NCBI RefSeq assembly: GCF_003049685.1
Contig: NZ_PYSY02000006.1
Coordinates: 35,353 to 99,352, forward strand
DNA: 64,000 bases
Direction: 5' to 3'
Origin: Brucella pituitosa
Lineage (GTDB): Bacteria > Pseudomonadota > Alphaproteobacteria > Rhizobiales > Rhizobiaceae
This document shows positions 41,001-48,974 of the stretch, one piece after another. The notes under the pieces are model-generated. The model ran no database searches. It had not been told where the DNA came from and saw nothing but the letters and a program-made list of their open reading frames with translations. The translations under genes were made by a program, and so were the position numbers. Every line of letters begins with the position of its first letter. The first letter of the stretch is position 1.

Positions 41001-44000
41001 GCCTGCGAATGTGTAGTCATTGCTGCGCCAGAACTCCAGACGACCGAAGTTGGGGCCGATACCAGTATCGACATTGCCCGCAAGCGAACCTGTCGTTCCA
41101 GATGCACCAATTCTCAATGCGCCGCCACGGATAAGAGTTCCGCCAGTATGGGTCGCGTTTCCTGTCAGGTGAACGATGCCCGCTCCCTGCTTCTCAAGGA
41201 CGCCGGTACCGGAGATATTATTGGCCAATATAGGGTCGACTGCGGTGCTGTAATTAAGCACCAGTCGGCCAGCATCCGCACCGATGCCGGTGACGATCTG
41301 CCCTGCAACACTTCCAATGCGCGTAGGATCGCCCATTGGAGTGAAGTCGGTCAGCTGGATTGCGCCGCCCAGCAGCGTTGTATTTCCGGTAAACGTGTTC
41401 GCATTATTTAGGAGAAGTGTACCGCCGCGAAGTGTAAGGCCACCATCGCCAGATATCACGCCTGCGTAAGTGCCAGCGGCCGCGGAAACGGTCAGCGTAT
41501 TATTGCCCAGATTGACGGAACCCGATCCTGAAATCGAGCGGATCGATGATCCACCATTTGCGGCTTGCGAAATATCAAATGTGCCCGTGCCAATGTTAAC
41601 ATTAGCAGAAGTGGAAATGGAGCCATTGTTTGAAAGGCGCAAAATCCCATCATTGACATTGGTAACACCTGTGTAGGTGTTTGCACCGCTCAAGGTTAAA
41701 TCGCTGGTGCCTGCGAGCGAAACAATACCGCCCTCGTTTGGCTCGATGCCGCCCGAGATTATACCGCTGTAAGTCATTGGCCCATTGCGCGAGATAACAA
41801 CTTCGCCGCTATTGGCGATATTTCCAGCCACCGAACCAGTGTTCGACGGACCATTGTCGCCAAGCTGAAGAACGCCTGCCGTAACGTAGGTCGTTCCGGT
41901 ATAGCTGTTGGTAGCAGTTAGGATTAGACGACCCGATCCAACCTTGGTCAAGCTGGCAAGATCACCATTAATGATCCTGGCGTCAATGGTGGTGGTTCCC
42001 CCATTCGCAACATTGATGATCGAGGATGTTTGGGTGGAGCCACCACTTGAAAGCTGGAGGGCATCACCAGTGCTGCCAACAAGTCTATAACCGCTTACAT
42101 CGAAGCTAAGCTCGCCAAATCCAAGTGTTCCCTGGAGTGTAACCGTACCAGCGGTTCCGCCAAAACGTGCAATTGAACCTCCCCATGAGCCGCTGATTTC
42201 AGAACCAGGAGCAAGCCAGTTGGTGTTACTCGCATTCCAGGTGCCATTGCCACCCTGTGCCACAGCACCACCAGTATAACGGCTGCCATCCCAATTCTGA
42301 ACAAGCTGGTTAGCATCAAGAAGCCGGATGTTTACCTGTGTTGCCTGACCGCCTGCGGCCGGAGTGTCCGTATATACAGTTGCAGTAGAACCCGCGACAC
42401 CGCCAAGAAGGTTTACGGTCTGGAACGATCCCGTAATGCCATTCCCGGCATTGAAAAGGCGATAGTATCCGGCATTACCGGCTGTGACATTCAACGTTCC
42501 GTTGAGAGCAAGTGCACCGTTCACGATCACAAGATCATTATTGGCACCACCCACAACACCAGCTTCACCAAGTTCAAAGTTCGAAATGGAGGAAGCTGAG
42601 AGTGTAAGATTGCCCAAAATAGTCATCGTGCCAGGACTTTGTCCTGGATTGAGCGAACCCGAAATATTTACATTGCCTCCGATAACACCGGTTCCAGAGA
42701 GTATCGCACCAGTAGCGACGCTTACATTGGTGTTTCCAAGACTTCCGATAACAGCCAATTCACCCGCATTGACCTGCGTTGAACCTGTATAGGTATTGAC
42801 ACCGGATAATGTGGTTTTGCCAGTGCCATTCTGAATGAACCCACCAGCGCCCGAAATTGCACCTGCGAAAGCAAAGGCATTGGAGCGATTAACAATCAGC
42901 GTTCCTGCATTGGCAATATTGCCAATAAGCGATCCAGAAGTGCCGCCGCCTGCTGCGTTTGAACCGAGCTGAAGAGTAGAGCCCGCGTCAATTGTCGTGC
43001 CACTGGTAAAGGTGTTCGCGCTTGTTAGGATAAGCTTGCCATTTACGCCAGTTCCCGACTGAACAAGCCTGCCCGCACCACTGATAACATTGCCATAGGC
43101 AAATTCTTGCGATTTACCAAAACGCAGCGTCGTACCTGCGGCGGTGTTCACGTTACCACTGAAGCTGTTAGCACCTTCAATGCTGAGCGTGCCGGAATCG
43201 ATCTGAACACCGCCACCCGCCAACACAGCGCCGGTCAGAACGGTAGTGCCGGGTCCTGCCTGACGCACAACACCAGAACCGGAAATCGAGCCTGCATAGG
43301 TCAATGTGTTGCTACGCGAGAATGTCAGTGTCCCGTTATTGAGAACAGAAGCACTCGCAATGCTGCCGGTTGTTCCACCAGCGCCGATCTGAAGGTTCGC
43401 CCCGGAAAGGACTGTCGTCTGGCCTGTATAGATATTGGCACCAGACAATGTCAGGTTTCCGCCGCCAAGCGAGAGCCGGGCACCTGCCCCACTGATTACA
43501 CCGGCAAACACACTATTGGCGTTTGAAATCGCCAGATTTCGATCCCCAAGTGTCACCGTACCGGATGCAGCACCACTCAAACTACGGATATTGACTGTTG
43601 GGTTCGTGACTTGCGAAACATTAAAATTCGCATCAGCAACAATTTCGCTCGATGCGGAAATGCTGCCGTTACCTTCAAGGCGCAGACTACCGGCAGTGAT
43701 ACGTGTTACACCCGTATAGCCCTGAACAGTTGTGAATGTCGTGCTGCCAATACCTTGCTGGACCACCGATCCGGCACCGGATATTGCATTGGTGAAAGTC
43801 AACGCATTGCTGCGATTGAAACGCAATTCACCTGCATCCGAAAAGGCAATATTGCCCTGAACTTCGCCGCTGAAGCCGCCGTTACCAAGTGTCAGATAAC
43901 CACCGGTCGCGATGGTTGTTAATCCGGTATATGTATTCGCATTGGTCAGTGTCAGATTACCGGAGCGAAGCAGCAATCCGCCATTGCCGGAGATAACACC

Positions 44001-47000
44001 CGCGAAGGTTCCTGCAGAATTGGCAACTTCAAGCGTATTGCTTCCCAAAAGAACACGGCCTGCCGTGTTGCTGCCAGCAAGGCTTGCAATCACAGCATTG
44101 CCAGTATGCGAGGCAATATCCAGCGTCGCATCAACGGTCACACCATTGGATGTCGCTATGTTTGCTGCTCCGGAAAGCCTGAGCGTTCCGGCGGAAATTG
44201 TCGTTGCACCCGTATAGGTTTGTGCACCTGTCAGTGTCAGCAACTGGCTGAAATTGCTCAGCGTGAGACCGCCGGTACCGCTGATTGTTCCGCCAAATGT
44301 GCCATTTTGTTGGGTAAGCGTGAGCGTATTGCTGCCCAAGACAACCGACGCTGTGCCAGCACCCGTGCTGGCAATTTGTTTAACGCTTGCACCAGCCGAT
44401 GTCGCGGCAATGTCGAATGTTGCTCCGCCAGAAATCAGAATATTGCTGGATGACGAAACGTCACCAGCAGCACCCAGTGCAAGGCGACCGGCCTGCACAC
44501 GCGTTATGCCGGAATAGCTGTTCAAATTCGCAAGGGTCGTCGTACCTGTGCCAAGCTGCACAAGATCACCCGTACCAGTGACCTGTCCACCAAAGGTTCC
44601 AAGAGCATCCGAACGCTGGAAGATCAGTTGCTGTCCACTTTGAACCTCAACATTTGCATTGAGCAATGCGCCTGTTGTTCCTCCGTCACCAATGCGGATG
44701 GAACCGGCGGCAACACGTACCCATCCGGTAAATGTACTGTTACCGGTCAGCGTTTGCGTACCAGCACCCGAAACTCGTAGATCACCAAAGCCGGTAATAA
44801 CGCCGCCGTAAGTGCCAGACGACGTTATGGAAAGCGTTCTCGCCGTGCCGGATGTGGTGCCAAGCTGGACTGTGCCTGCACCTGATAGCGCCTGAACAGC
44901 CGTTCCTGGCAGCGCGCCACCAGCCGTTCCCGAAATATCGAAAGTGCCAGTCTGACCGATGATCACACCACTGGAACTACCAACCGAACCGCCGCCGGTG
45001 ATACGAAGCGTCGCGTTATCGGCAATGGATGTGGAACCTGTATAGGTGTTGCTGCCGCTTAGAGACTGCGTTCCACCGAGAACCCTGAGATTTCCCGCAC
45101 CCTGAATGGCACCACTGAAATTATCGATCGCACGCCCGGCTGTAATATCAAGGCCCTTGGAGCCAAGAATAACCGACCCGCCACTTCCAGAGATGGAGGT
45201 CGCAACAAATGTTGTTGTGGCGGCGTTCAGCCCGCTCACGTCCAGCGTACCGCTGATGATAAGATTGCTTGCGCCACTTAGCTTCGCCGCACCTGTCGCA
45301 ATCAGGCTTGATCCTGAATTGATCATCAGGCTGCCGGTAAAGTCACTGTCCTGCGAAATGGAAAGCAGAGGCCCTGCAAGGACGAGGCTGCCGCCAACGC
45401 CTGTGAAGCGCCCGCCGAAAGCGCCATTTTGCTCGGCAAGCGTAAGCGTTTTGCCTGCCAGATTGACCGTGCCGCTGCCCGATACTCTCTTTACGGTCGT
45501 GGCACTGGTGATTGCAGAAATGTCGAACGTACCGCCGGTTGCAATCGAAATACCGCTTGAGCGGTCAAAGGCTGCTTGCGCCTGAAAGGCGCAATGTACC
45601 GGCAGAAATAACGGTATCGCCTGTATATGTATTGGCGTTACCGGTGAGCGTGGTCGTCCCGGTTCCCGCCTGTGTGATACCGCCCGAGCCCTGCACACAC
45701 GCCCGCCAAATACACCGGTCGCATCCGAACGCATGAAGATAAGCCGGCCGCTTGTTCCGGTTTCAACATTCGCATTCAGCAATGAACCGCGATTTGGAAT
45801 GCTGGCAGAACCGATGGTCAGGTTGCCATTACCGCCGAGATAAACTGTACCGGTAAAACTGTTGTTCCCGGTCAGGGTCTGATTGCCACCCGCAATACGC
45901 AGATCGCCATAGCCCGTAATCGATCCACCGAACACACCGCCAGCGGTGATGGTCATGCCGCGCTGACCGTTCTGCGATCCGAAGATCACAGTACCATCGC
46001 CACTCAGAGCCTGAATGGTTGCGCCATCATTGGATCTGGAAAGATCGAATGTGCCGCTTGCATCAATATTGACTGTGCTTGATTGAGCGAGAGAACCGTC
46101 GTCAAGAATGACAATGCTGCCGTTACGAATATTGGTGGCACCGGTATAGGTCTGAGCGACGCGTACACGCAATTCGCCTGTACCGAGCTTGGAAAGAGCT
46201 CCGCTACCAGTGATCACGCCACCTGCGACTAATTCGTAAGTGTTGCTACGGTCGATGACAAGCTCACCGTTGACCGTCGCACCATTCAAAACGCTCCCTG
46301 TCGTGCCACCATTGCCCAGCCACATGACGGCACCGGCATCCACCAGAGTGTTGCCGGTATAAGTTAGGTCTGCTCCGAACTTCTGCGTTCCGCCGGACAG
46401 TCTCAAGCCACCTGTGCCGCTGATCGTGCCGTTATAAGAGTCGCTGTCAGTCGCATTTGTTATGCGCAGCGTCTTATTGCCAAGCACAATATTACCGTTG
46501 ACCGTTCCACGCAGATCGCGGATCGACGTCGTACCCGGCGAAATGCCGGAAATGTCCAGAGTACCGTTGCTGTAAATATTAACCTGTCCGCTCGTTGCAA
46601 CCGAACCTGTACCGACCAGCTTGAGCGTTGCGCCATTATGGACCGTTGTCGTACCTGTGTAGGTGTTGATACCACCCAGTTCTAACGAACTTCCCGCTCC
46701 CCCATTCAGAGTAAACCCTGCAGCGCCCGAAATTACGCCAGAGAAGCGATCGCCTGTTTGCCCATTGGATACAACAAGCCCGCCAGCACCAAGCCGCACA
46801 CTGCCGCCATTTGATCCACTGTTCAACAAGCGGTTCAAGGATACAGCATTTGAGAGCTCAGAGAGATCGAGCGCGCTGCCGCTCGCAACCGTGACAGAAG
46901 AAAGAGGGCTGAGATCAATATTGCCCGCGGCTGCGAATGTTCCGCCGCCCGTTACCGTAATATTTCCAGTCGATCCCGATTGTAAAGTCCCACTGAAACG

Positions 47001-48293
47001 GTGAATGCCGCCAGATAGAGAAACTGCGCCCGACATTCCCAAAGTACCACTATGATTACTTTGTGTTGTGAGTGCAGCGTTGCTGAGGGATAGCGTGCCT
47101 TGACCATACACGCCCTTGAGACTGCCACTATTGACCGAGACAGTGCTACCAGAACTACTCTGGGTAACTGTGCTATCAAGATTAACGTTGGTCACCGAGA
47201 AACGAGCGGTGTTGTACAACCTTGTATCGCCAGTATAGGATGCTGCTCCAGCCCCATCTACAACATTTGCCGTCGAAGTGCCACGGACCTCAACACTGCC
47301 CGCCCCGGTCACACCATCAAGACGCATGCCCCCGCCGTTGTTGATAATAAGCGTACCGCTCGCGGCGATAGTTGTATTGCCAACAGCAATTCTGCCCATT
47401 ACGTCAGCGATCTCCAGAGATCCACCGGAAACTGTTACCTCACGAAGTGAGCCTACCCAGTTAGTAGGCTGATCAAGAACCACCGCACCAGCCTGGACAG
47501 TGAGGCCGATAAAGCGCATTCTGCTTGTTTCATCAGCATATGGGCGGATGTTAGGAATTACATAACTACCGGCCATATTGACGACTATGCTTGCGTCCCA
47601 TCCATCGGAAACAATCCAGCCACCTGTCGAATTGAAAGTATTGCCGTCGTAGTATTCCAGTCTCGGTGCCAAAGCAGTGCCGTTCCCAAGCACTAGCGTA
47701 CCGCCATTTCCAAGCTCTACAACATGTCGGGAAGTTCCGTCATTACGCCGGATTGCACCGCCGCCATGGACGATCAAAGTTCCGCCTAAGGCGTAGCTAT
47801 CGCCCGTGACCTTAACATATTGCCAAGAACGAAGAGAAGCATCGTTCGCAACTGTCACAACCGCGTTGTTTCGGATCAGAGACCAACTATTATAGTTGGT
47901 CATGAAACTTCCGCTATTAATATTGACGGTAGAACCACCCTGAAACGAAAAATCGTATGCTCTTACGCTTGCATTGTTGGTGATGTTAACAATCGCGCTA
48001 TTATTAATGATGAGGCCATCACCAGTGTAGTTTACGTCTGATGTTACCGTACGATTGTTGCTCCACTCGATCGCACCAACCGTCGCAGGCCACGCAACCG
48101 CTGCAAGTGCGAGACCCGACACAGAAACTTTTGCCAATTTACCTATACGGCTCAATATCCCGCGCTGTGCCGCTGCGGGCTGATCCTCCCGTGCCTGCGC
48201 CGCAATCACAGAATTATCTTCGTGCAGATCACGAACTGCCGAAGCGGCAGCTTTAGAGGACGACGATTTCGTGTTCGGTGCAGAGATTTTCAT
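32088..48293 (-). CDS. Giant autotransporter adhesin with PATR repeats
   Basis: About 5400 residues (some 540 kDa) in one frame; ATG 48293 is preferred over 48311 because GGAAG precedes it. A long basic N-terminus leads to a signal segment (VSVSGLALAAVAWPATVGA) around residues 75-90. The passenger is a beta-helix of passenger-associated repeats ('GTLTLSGANTYTG.T.V..G.L...G.G.'). Four larger modules are superimposed, each ending in a 'YYRLFNAG' stretch and a tryptophan-rich 'W(D/N)G..T...G.GTW...NTNW' domain. These lie near plus-strand positions 42.2, 39.7, 35.9 and 34.5 kb. The last ~280 residues form the beta-barrel ending TLDWKF. It resembles Brucella BmaC-type monomeric adhesins but is longer. 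At 45564-45700 the translation loses the repeat pattern (see findings). A surface adhesion role is inferred. Confidence 0.88.
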   Translation of the reverse strand: MKISAPNTKSSSSKAAASAVRDLHEDNSVIAAQAREDQPAAAQRGILSRIGKLAKVSVSGLALAAVAWPATVGAIEWSNNRTVTSDVNYTGDGLIINNSAIVNITNNASVRAYDFSFQGGSTVNINSGSFMTNYNSWSLIRNNAVVTVANDASLRSWQYVKVTGDSYALGGTLIVHGGGAIRRNDGTSRHVVELGNGGTLVLGNGTALAPRLEYYDGNTFNSTGGWIVSDGWDASIVVNMAGSYVIPNIRPYADETSRMRFIGLTVQAGAVVLDQPTNWVGSLREVTVSGGSLEIADVMGRIAVGNTTIAASGTLIINNGGGMRLDGVTGAGSVEVRGTSTANVVDGAGAASYTGDTRLYNTARFSVTNVNLDSTVTQSSSGSTVSVNSGSLKGVYGQGTLSLSNAALTTQSNHSGTLGMSGAVSLSGGIHRFSGTLQSGSTGNITVTGGGTFAAAGNIDLSPLSSVTVASGSALDLSELSNAVSLNRLLNSGSNGGSVRLGAGGLVVSNGQTGDRFSGVISGAAGFTLNGGAGSSLELGGINTYTGTTTVHNGATLKLVGTGSVATSGQVNIYSNGTLDISGISPGTTSIRDLRGTVNGNIVLGNKTLRITNATDSDSYNGTISGTGGLRLSGGTQKFGADLTYTGNTLVDAGAVMWLGNGGTTGSVLNGATVNGELVIDRSNTYELVAGGVITGSGALSKLGTGELRVRVAQTYTGATNIRNGSIVILDDGSLAQSSTVNIDASGTFDLSRSNDGATIQALSGDGTVIFGSQNGQRGMTITAGGVFGGSITGYGDLRIAGGNQTLTGNNSFTGTVYLGGNGNLTIGSASIPNRGSLLNANVETGTSGRLIFMRSDATGVFGGRVCRARAVSHRREPGRPRSPVTPIHIQAIPLFLPVHCAFQAQAAFDRSSGISIATGGTFDISAITSATTVKRVSGSGTVNLAGKTLTLAEQNGAFGGRFTGVGGSLVLAGPLLSISQDSDFTGSLMINSGSSLIATGAAKLSGASNLIISGTLDVSGLNAATTTFVATSISGSGGSVILGSKGLDITAGRAIDNFSGAIQGAGNLRVLGGTQSLSGSNTYTGSTSIADNATLRITGGGSVGSSSGVIIGQTGTFDISGTAGGALPGTAVQALSGAGTVQLGTTSGTARTLSITSSGTYGGVITGFGDLRVSGAGTQTLTGNSTFTGWVRVAAGSIRIGDGGTTGALLNANVEVQSGQQLIFQRSDALGTFGGQVTGTGDLVQLGTGTTTLANLNSYSGITRVQAGRLALGAAGDVSSSSNILISGGATFDIAATSAGASVKQIASTGAGTASVVLGSNTLTLTQQNGTFGGTISGTGGLTLSNFSQLLTLTGAQTYTGATTISAGTLRLSGAANIATSNGVTVDATLDIASHTGNAVIASLAGSNTAGRVLLGSNTLEVANSAGTFAGVISGNGGLLLRSGNLTLTNANTYTGLTTIATGGYLTLGNGGFSGEVQGNIAFSDAGELRFNRSNALTFTNAISGAGSVVQQGIGSTTFTTVQGYTGVTRITAGSLRLEGNGSISASSEIVADANFNVSQVTNPTVNIRSLSGAASGTVTLGDRNLAISNANSVFAGVISGAGARLSLGGGNLTLSGANIYTGQTTVLSGANLQIGAGGTTGSIASASVLNNGTLTFSRSNTLTYAGSISGSGVVRQAGPGTTVLTGAVLAGGGVQIDSGTLSIEGANSFSGNVNTAAGTTLRFGKSQEFAYGNVISGAGRLVQSGTGVNGKLILTSANTFTSGTTIDAGSTLQLGSNAAGGGTSGSLIGNIANAGTLIVNRSNAFAFAGAISGAGGFIQNGTGKTTLSGVNTYTGSTQVNAGELAVIGSLGNTNVSVATGAILSGTGVIGGNVNISGSLNPGQSPGTMTILGNLTLSASSISNFELGEAGVVGGANNDLVIVNGALALNGTLNVTAGNAGYYRLFNAGNGITGSFQTVNLLGGVAGSTATVYTDTPAAGGQATQVNIRLLDANQLVQNWDGSRYTGGAVAQGGNGTWNASNTNWLAPGSEISGSWGGSIARFGGTAGTVTLQGTLGFGELSFDVSGYRLVGSTGDALQLSSGGSTQTSSIINVANGGTTTIDARIINGDLASLTKVGSGRLILTATNSYTGTTYVTAGVLQLGDNGPSNTGSVAGNIANSGEVVISRNGPMTYSGIISGGIEPNEGGIVSLAGTSDLTLSGANTYTGVTNVNDGILRLSNNGSISTSANVNIGTGTFDISQAANGGSSIRSISGSGSVNLGNNTLTVSAAAGTYAGVISGDGGLTLRGGTLLLNNANTFTGNTTLLGGAIQLTDFTPMGDPTRIGSVAGQIVTGIGADAGRLVLNYSTAVDPILANNISGTGVLEKQGAGIVHLTGNATHTGGTLIRGGALRIGASGTTGSLAGNVDTGIGPNFGRLEFWRSNDYTFAGNIFGTGSLSQKGTGRLTLTANSSHVGGTEISSGTLAVGNGGATGTLSGNVSTATGSTLAFNRDATSVLNFTGIVSGAGNVRQEGTGTTKLTATQTYTGTTNIANGTLALQGNGSISQTSLLTIGADGVFDIAATTNGTSVNRLGGLGSVVLGDQTLVIGQAANDIYSGIISGNGGVTIADGSQKFEGANSYAGLTTIGSGASLAIGGANGAVAGNILNTGNLTFNHDGGVHSYAGSISGTGNLLKANNGTLVLAGANNYTGATNVVGGTLRVDGSLTGSTVNVASGATLAGGTQYDDDGVAINGTGLINGAVTIQNGGVLNAGSDLKISTLTLLAGSTTNFSVATPDVISSALNSRVIVTNGLSLDGTLNVSVAKSGYYRLFSAGSITGDFSDINVTSSTPTQIIRDYNVYMEGDNPVTEVNMIVLGDDEVRQYWNGTRTTAGVLVGGSGTWNSDNTNWLSPDYAFVAPWVGSYAIFDGSAGTVTVEGQQEFDRLHFKTDGYALTSGTNASLQLNNLGMIIVDGQRTATVGVALVDGTSEGLTKTGSGTLNLSAANSYTGYTLIEAGTLSLTGAGSISQSSEVQVGIDGTFNVGGLGTAGTSIKGLSGTGSVQLGTATLELTEGTHTFAGVISGGGGITVSGGTHTLSGSNTFNGIARVTDGTLVANNGNALSRARYVSLDSADAVLDISGLPVGSVAINSLAGDGQVKLGERNLTVMNGSVMGRESGLFGGIISGSGEVTLLGGTLILTGENTYTGITGLTSNATLDIGGGTASGSVAGNISSDGTLDFNYSGGTHEYSGIVSGIGSLNIRGASAAEVILSGENTFTGETVIHSGTLLLSGAGSVASSSQVTVGNTGRFDISNIDDDATRINGLGGAGSVYLGSRVLSLEGGSSTYYGTIEGTNQSLLSITSGQLTTLGSINDTFVRVADGASLQIGNGQNTGSLNGNVLTDGELIFNRSDAASFNHTIAGTGELYKRGAGTLTLNVENSFSGMTTVSAGALRLAADGTLNGNIVNNALVQFARAGDWTYGGDMSGFGSLSTSSSQTTVTGNLTHTGGTTIESSSLQIGNGGTTGSIAGNIVNDGNLIFNRSDTVVYDGSISGVGSLTQLGTGTTILSASNTYSGATTIIDGILQLGDGVQNGTIEGNVSNAGTLAFNQGITSIFSGLVSGTGDLVQKGPGHVILTGDNTYTGTTTVALGRNLQVGNGGSSGRISDTVSNSGNLSFVHNSDLTYNGVISGTGNLLQAGSATLTLTAEQQYTGSTDVLAGATLALDGDGSIAGTSALSLRGTFDISRITADSTSIGDLSGDGSVQLGSKSLVLSNAASAFSGVVDGDGGVAVNAGSWTVLSGQSFTGEANIATGANLILASNGSIADAERVVVDGDFSIADTSAGTSIKSLAGSQSGTVDLGDHVLTITNAADIYEGMIIGNGGLTVLDGTLVLRGANRYSGATTIASPATLDLYANPASASAGDFDVDGTLNVSVGSGLVFGYNETITGTGTINKSGDGRLVLTEISNASGFAGNTFITQGDFTVNGNLGGNVTASTEGTLSGKGFIGGNVVIGSGGTLSAGTSPGTLTINGDLSLESNSTSVFELSQANVVGGPANDHVIVSGALDVDGSLEAIVSSIGYYRLFNAGSINGNFDTINVTGLTGTIDASVYVNNPGPATVMNLSVLGQSDHLQFWDGADTVGDNLLDGGAGTWSSAGTNWTDAFGNINSSWLSSLAVFGGNSGVVTIDGDQSFSALQFDVDGYVLDGNTLGGRLLLAPSSVNPDANINVGAGSTATIAATIADGLTNNFVKGFGGQLVLSGENTYTGSTTIAGGTLALSGNGTIATSSGVIVGQNGVFDVSSTLAPQVEIARIAGLGSVVLGNHTLMLTTQDTAQPGFDSVFGGVLSGQGGGLALAGGNLTLSGANTYTGLTRVAAGASLQIGNGAATGSILSDLQIDGTTTFNHGDGTQLFAGAISGSGRLVKDGTSILNYTGNGAAFTGDVVVESGKLAVNGTLGGIVTVQDGGTLGGSGTIVGNTAVLAGGTLSAGNSPGTLTVNGNLTLNSGSTSEFEMGQRGLIGGQLNDLVIVNGALVYGGTLNVSATSAGFYRLFQADSVAGAFDNVNVAINGTTANGLVYVNAPGDAKSVNISVLKDGQNLLFWDGTDTMGDGTIQGGAGTWSSGYTNWTSAPGEAEVNGPWAGSVGVFSGVGGNITVEGAQQFDTLQFTVNGYNLVPGATGSLNFGEATGGTINVDAGVTTSVATPITGGSSLGFVKTGGGSLILSADNSYTGGTKIDAGVLQLGNGGTSGSIVGDIVNNASLVTNRGDLLSLLGTISGTGSLTQNGGGTTLLTGNNTYTGGTTINNGAVQLGAGGESGTLTGNVMIGSDGTLVINRSNDFTLVTELSGTGNLRQIGPNITTIQGNSCGFAGTTTVTNGKLVVDGCLGGTVIVENGGSIDGNGTIGGGGSGGTGGGTVTIGNGGTFSPGGNTTIGQTTITSNLTINSGALYVVNVNAAGQSDHTQVNGVATINGGTVQVLAANGDYRPVTRYTIMTANGGVKLGGANGGFDTVTSNLAFLVPTLDYDPNHVYLTMTRNNVSFDSVSQTPNQTNVGRAIELLNPGNAVYDAVVGLDKDSAQKAFNDLSGEIHATLLGSGVESSFTLQDAVSNRLRAAFDRAGAQDNPSMAVVRDAASAIDPQAQAPVIWGAVYGTTRSTDSDGNASSADMKSSGIINGLDMTVDGGMFDNWRLGGVARYENSSLSVDDRSSSAEADAYSIGVYGGGRAGQFNINLGAFYTLMDVETDRNVTIGSFSNALDADHRIGVSHLFGEVAYQMDLGGVAIEPFAGLAYVHAKSGSFTESGGAAALSASGNSFSTPFTTFGVRTQKTFEIDNGIAITSKASLGWRHAFNDVPEAAMSFGGQSGFDVQGLPIGKDSLLLEFGLETKLSENVSLGLNYSGQLSNGSSQNTGKVTLDWKF

Positions 48294-48311
48294 GAACAGC
48301 GCAACTTCCAT

Positions 48312-48875
48312 ATAGGTTAATCACAGACTGTTCTTGAATATATCTCCATTTAATCAAGGTCAAATTTGTAACTTACAGATGATAAAATAATAATAGTAAT
48401 AATTATAACACGACAAATAGTATTCTATTTATTTAAATCAATTAACTACATTACTCTAACTTATTTATGTTTAAAAAAAATTATCCATATTTATATAATC
48501 GTAAAAATATTTGGCTTTCAATTATTGCGTGCATTATACTATATAAATAAATGAATATGGAGTTTTTATATTTCATTAGCACAAACTTATGCGCTGATCC
48601 GGTGTTGCAAAACCGGAACACATATAAACAGATTTTTCGCAGCCATCCCTGCTAAGCCCTTTCAAATTAGGGCTGACACCAAGAAACACAATAACCCACC
48701 GCATCTTTTTTAATATGGAAAGTAGTCCCGCGCACTGATTCTTGGGCCAGTTCTGGGTTATTGGGCGCAAGGAGATAAATTGGAATACGATGTATTCAAC
48801 GAGATTTTGTTATTAAAAATTTAACTAATAAGATAGCTTCAGTGAAATTATATATTTATGCGGATATTAATAAAT
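48312..48875. promoter_or_regulatory. AT-rich upstream region of the giant autotransporter
   Basis: From 48312 to about 48570 the sequence is extremely AT-rich with long A and T tracts and TATAAT-like stretches, as expected for an upstream region bound by MucR or another silencer. From about 48590 to 48790 the GC content rises and two clear hairpins occur (CCGGTGTTGCAAAACCGG, and AGCCCT paired with AGGGCT around 48655-48675). No convincing gene is present. The mucR-like gene lies just beyond. Confidence 0.5.
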
Positions 48876-48912
48876 AAAAGTCCATGCAAGATAAAATCTC
48901 ACATGGACTTTT
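48876..48912 (-). terminator. Intrinsic terminator after the mucR-like gene
   Basis: AAAAGTCCATG and CATGGACTTTT form an 11-bp perfect stem with a 15-base loop, ending in T's on either strand, about 60 bp past the stop of the minus-strand regulator gene. Works as a bidirectional terminator on paper. Confidence 0.85.
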
Positions 48913-48974
48913 AAATAAATCGAGTGCACTGCGCTTTTTTATACGCCCACATCATAATGAGCTTTCAAACGCAA

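Noticed and set aside
33261..47472. Many plus-strand ORFs of 60-160 codons opposite the giant autotransporter
   Set aside because: All are antisense shadows of the repeat coding; periodic recurrence follows the repeat unit.
32088..48293. CRISPR-like periodic repeats
   Set aside because: The repeats are imperfect, in frame and coding; there are no uniform direct repeats with unique spacers.
48576..48770. 64-codon minus-strand ORF
   Set aside because: Composition and hairpins suggest non-coding DNA; no ribosome site or recognisable motif.
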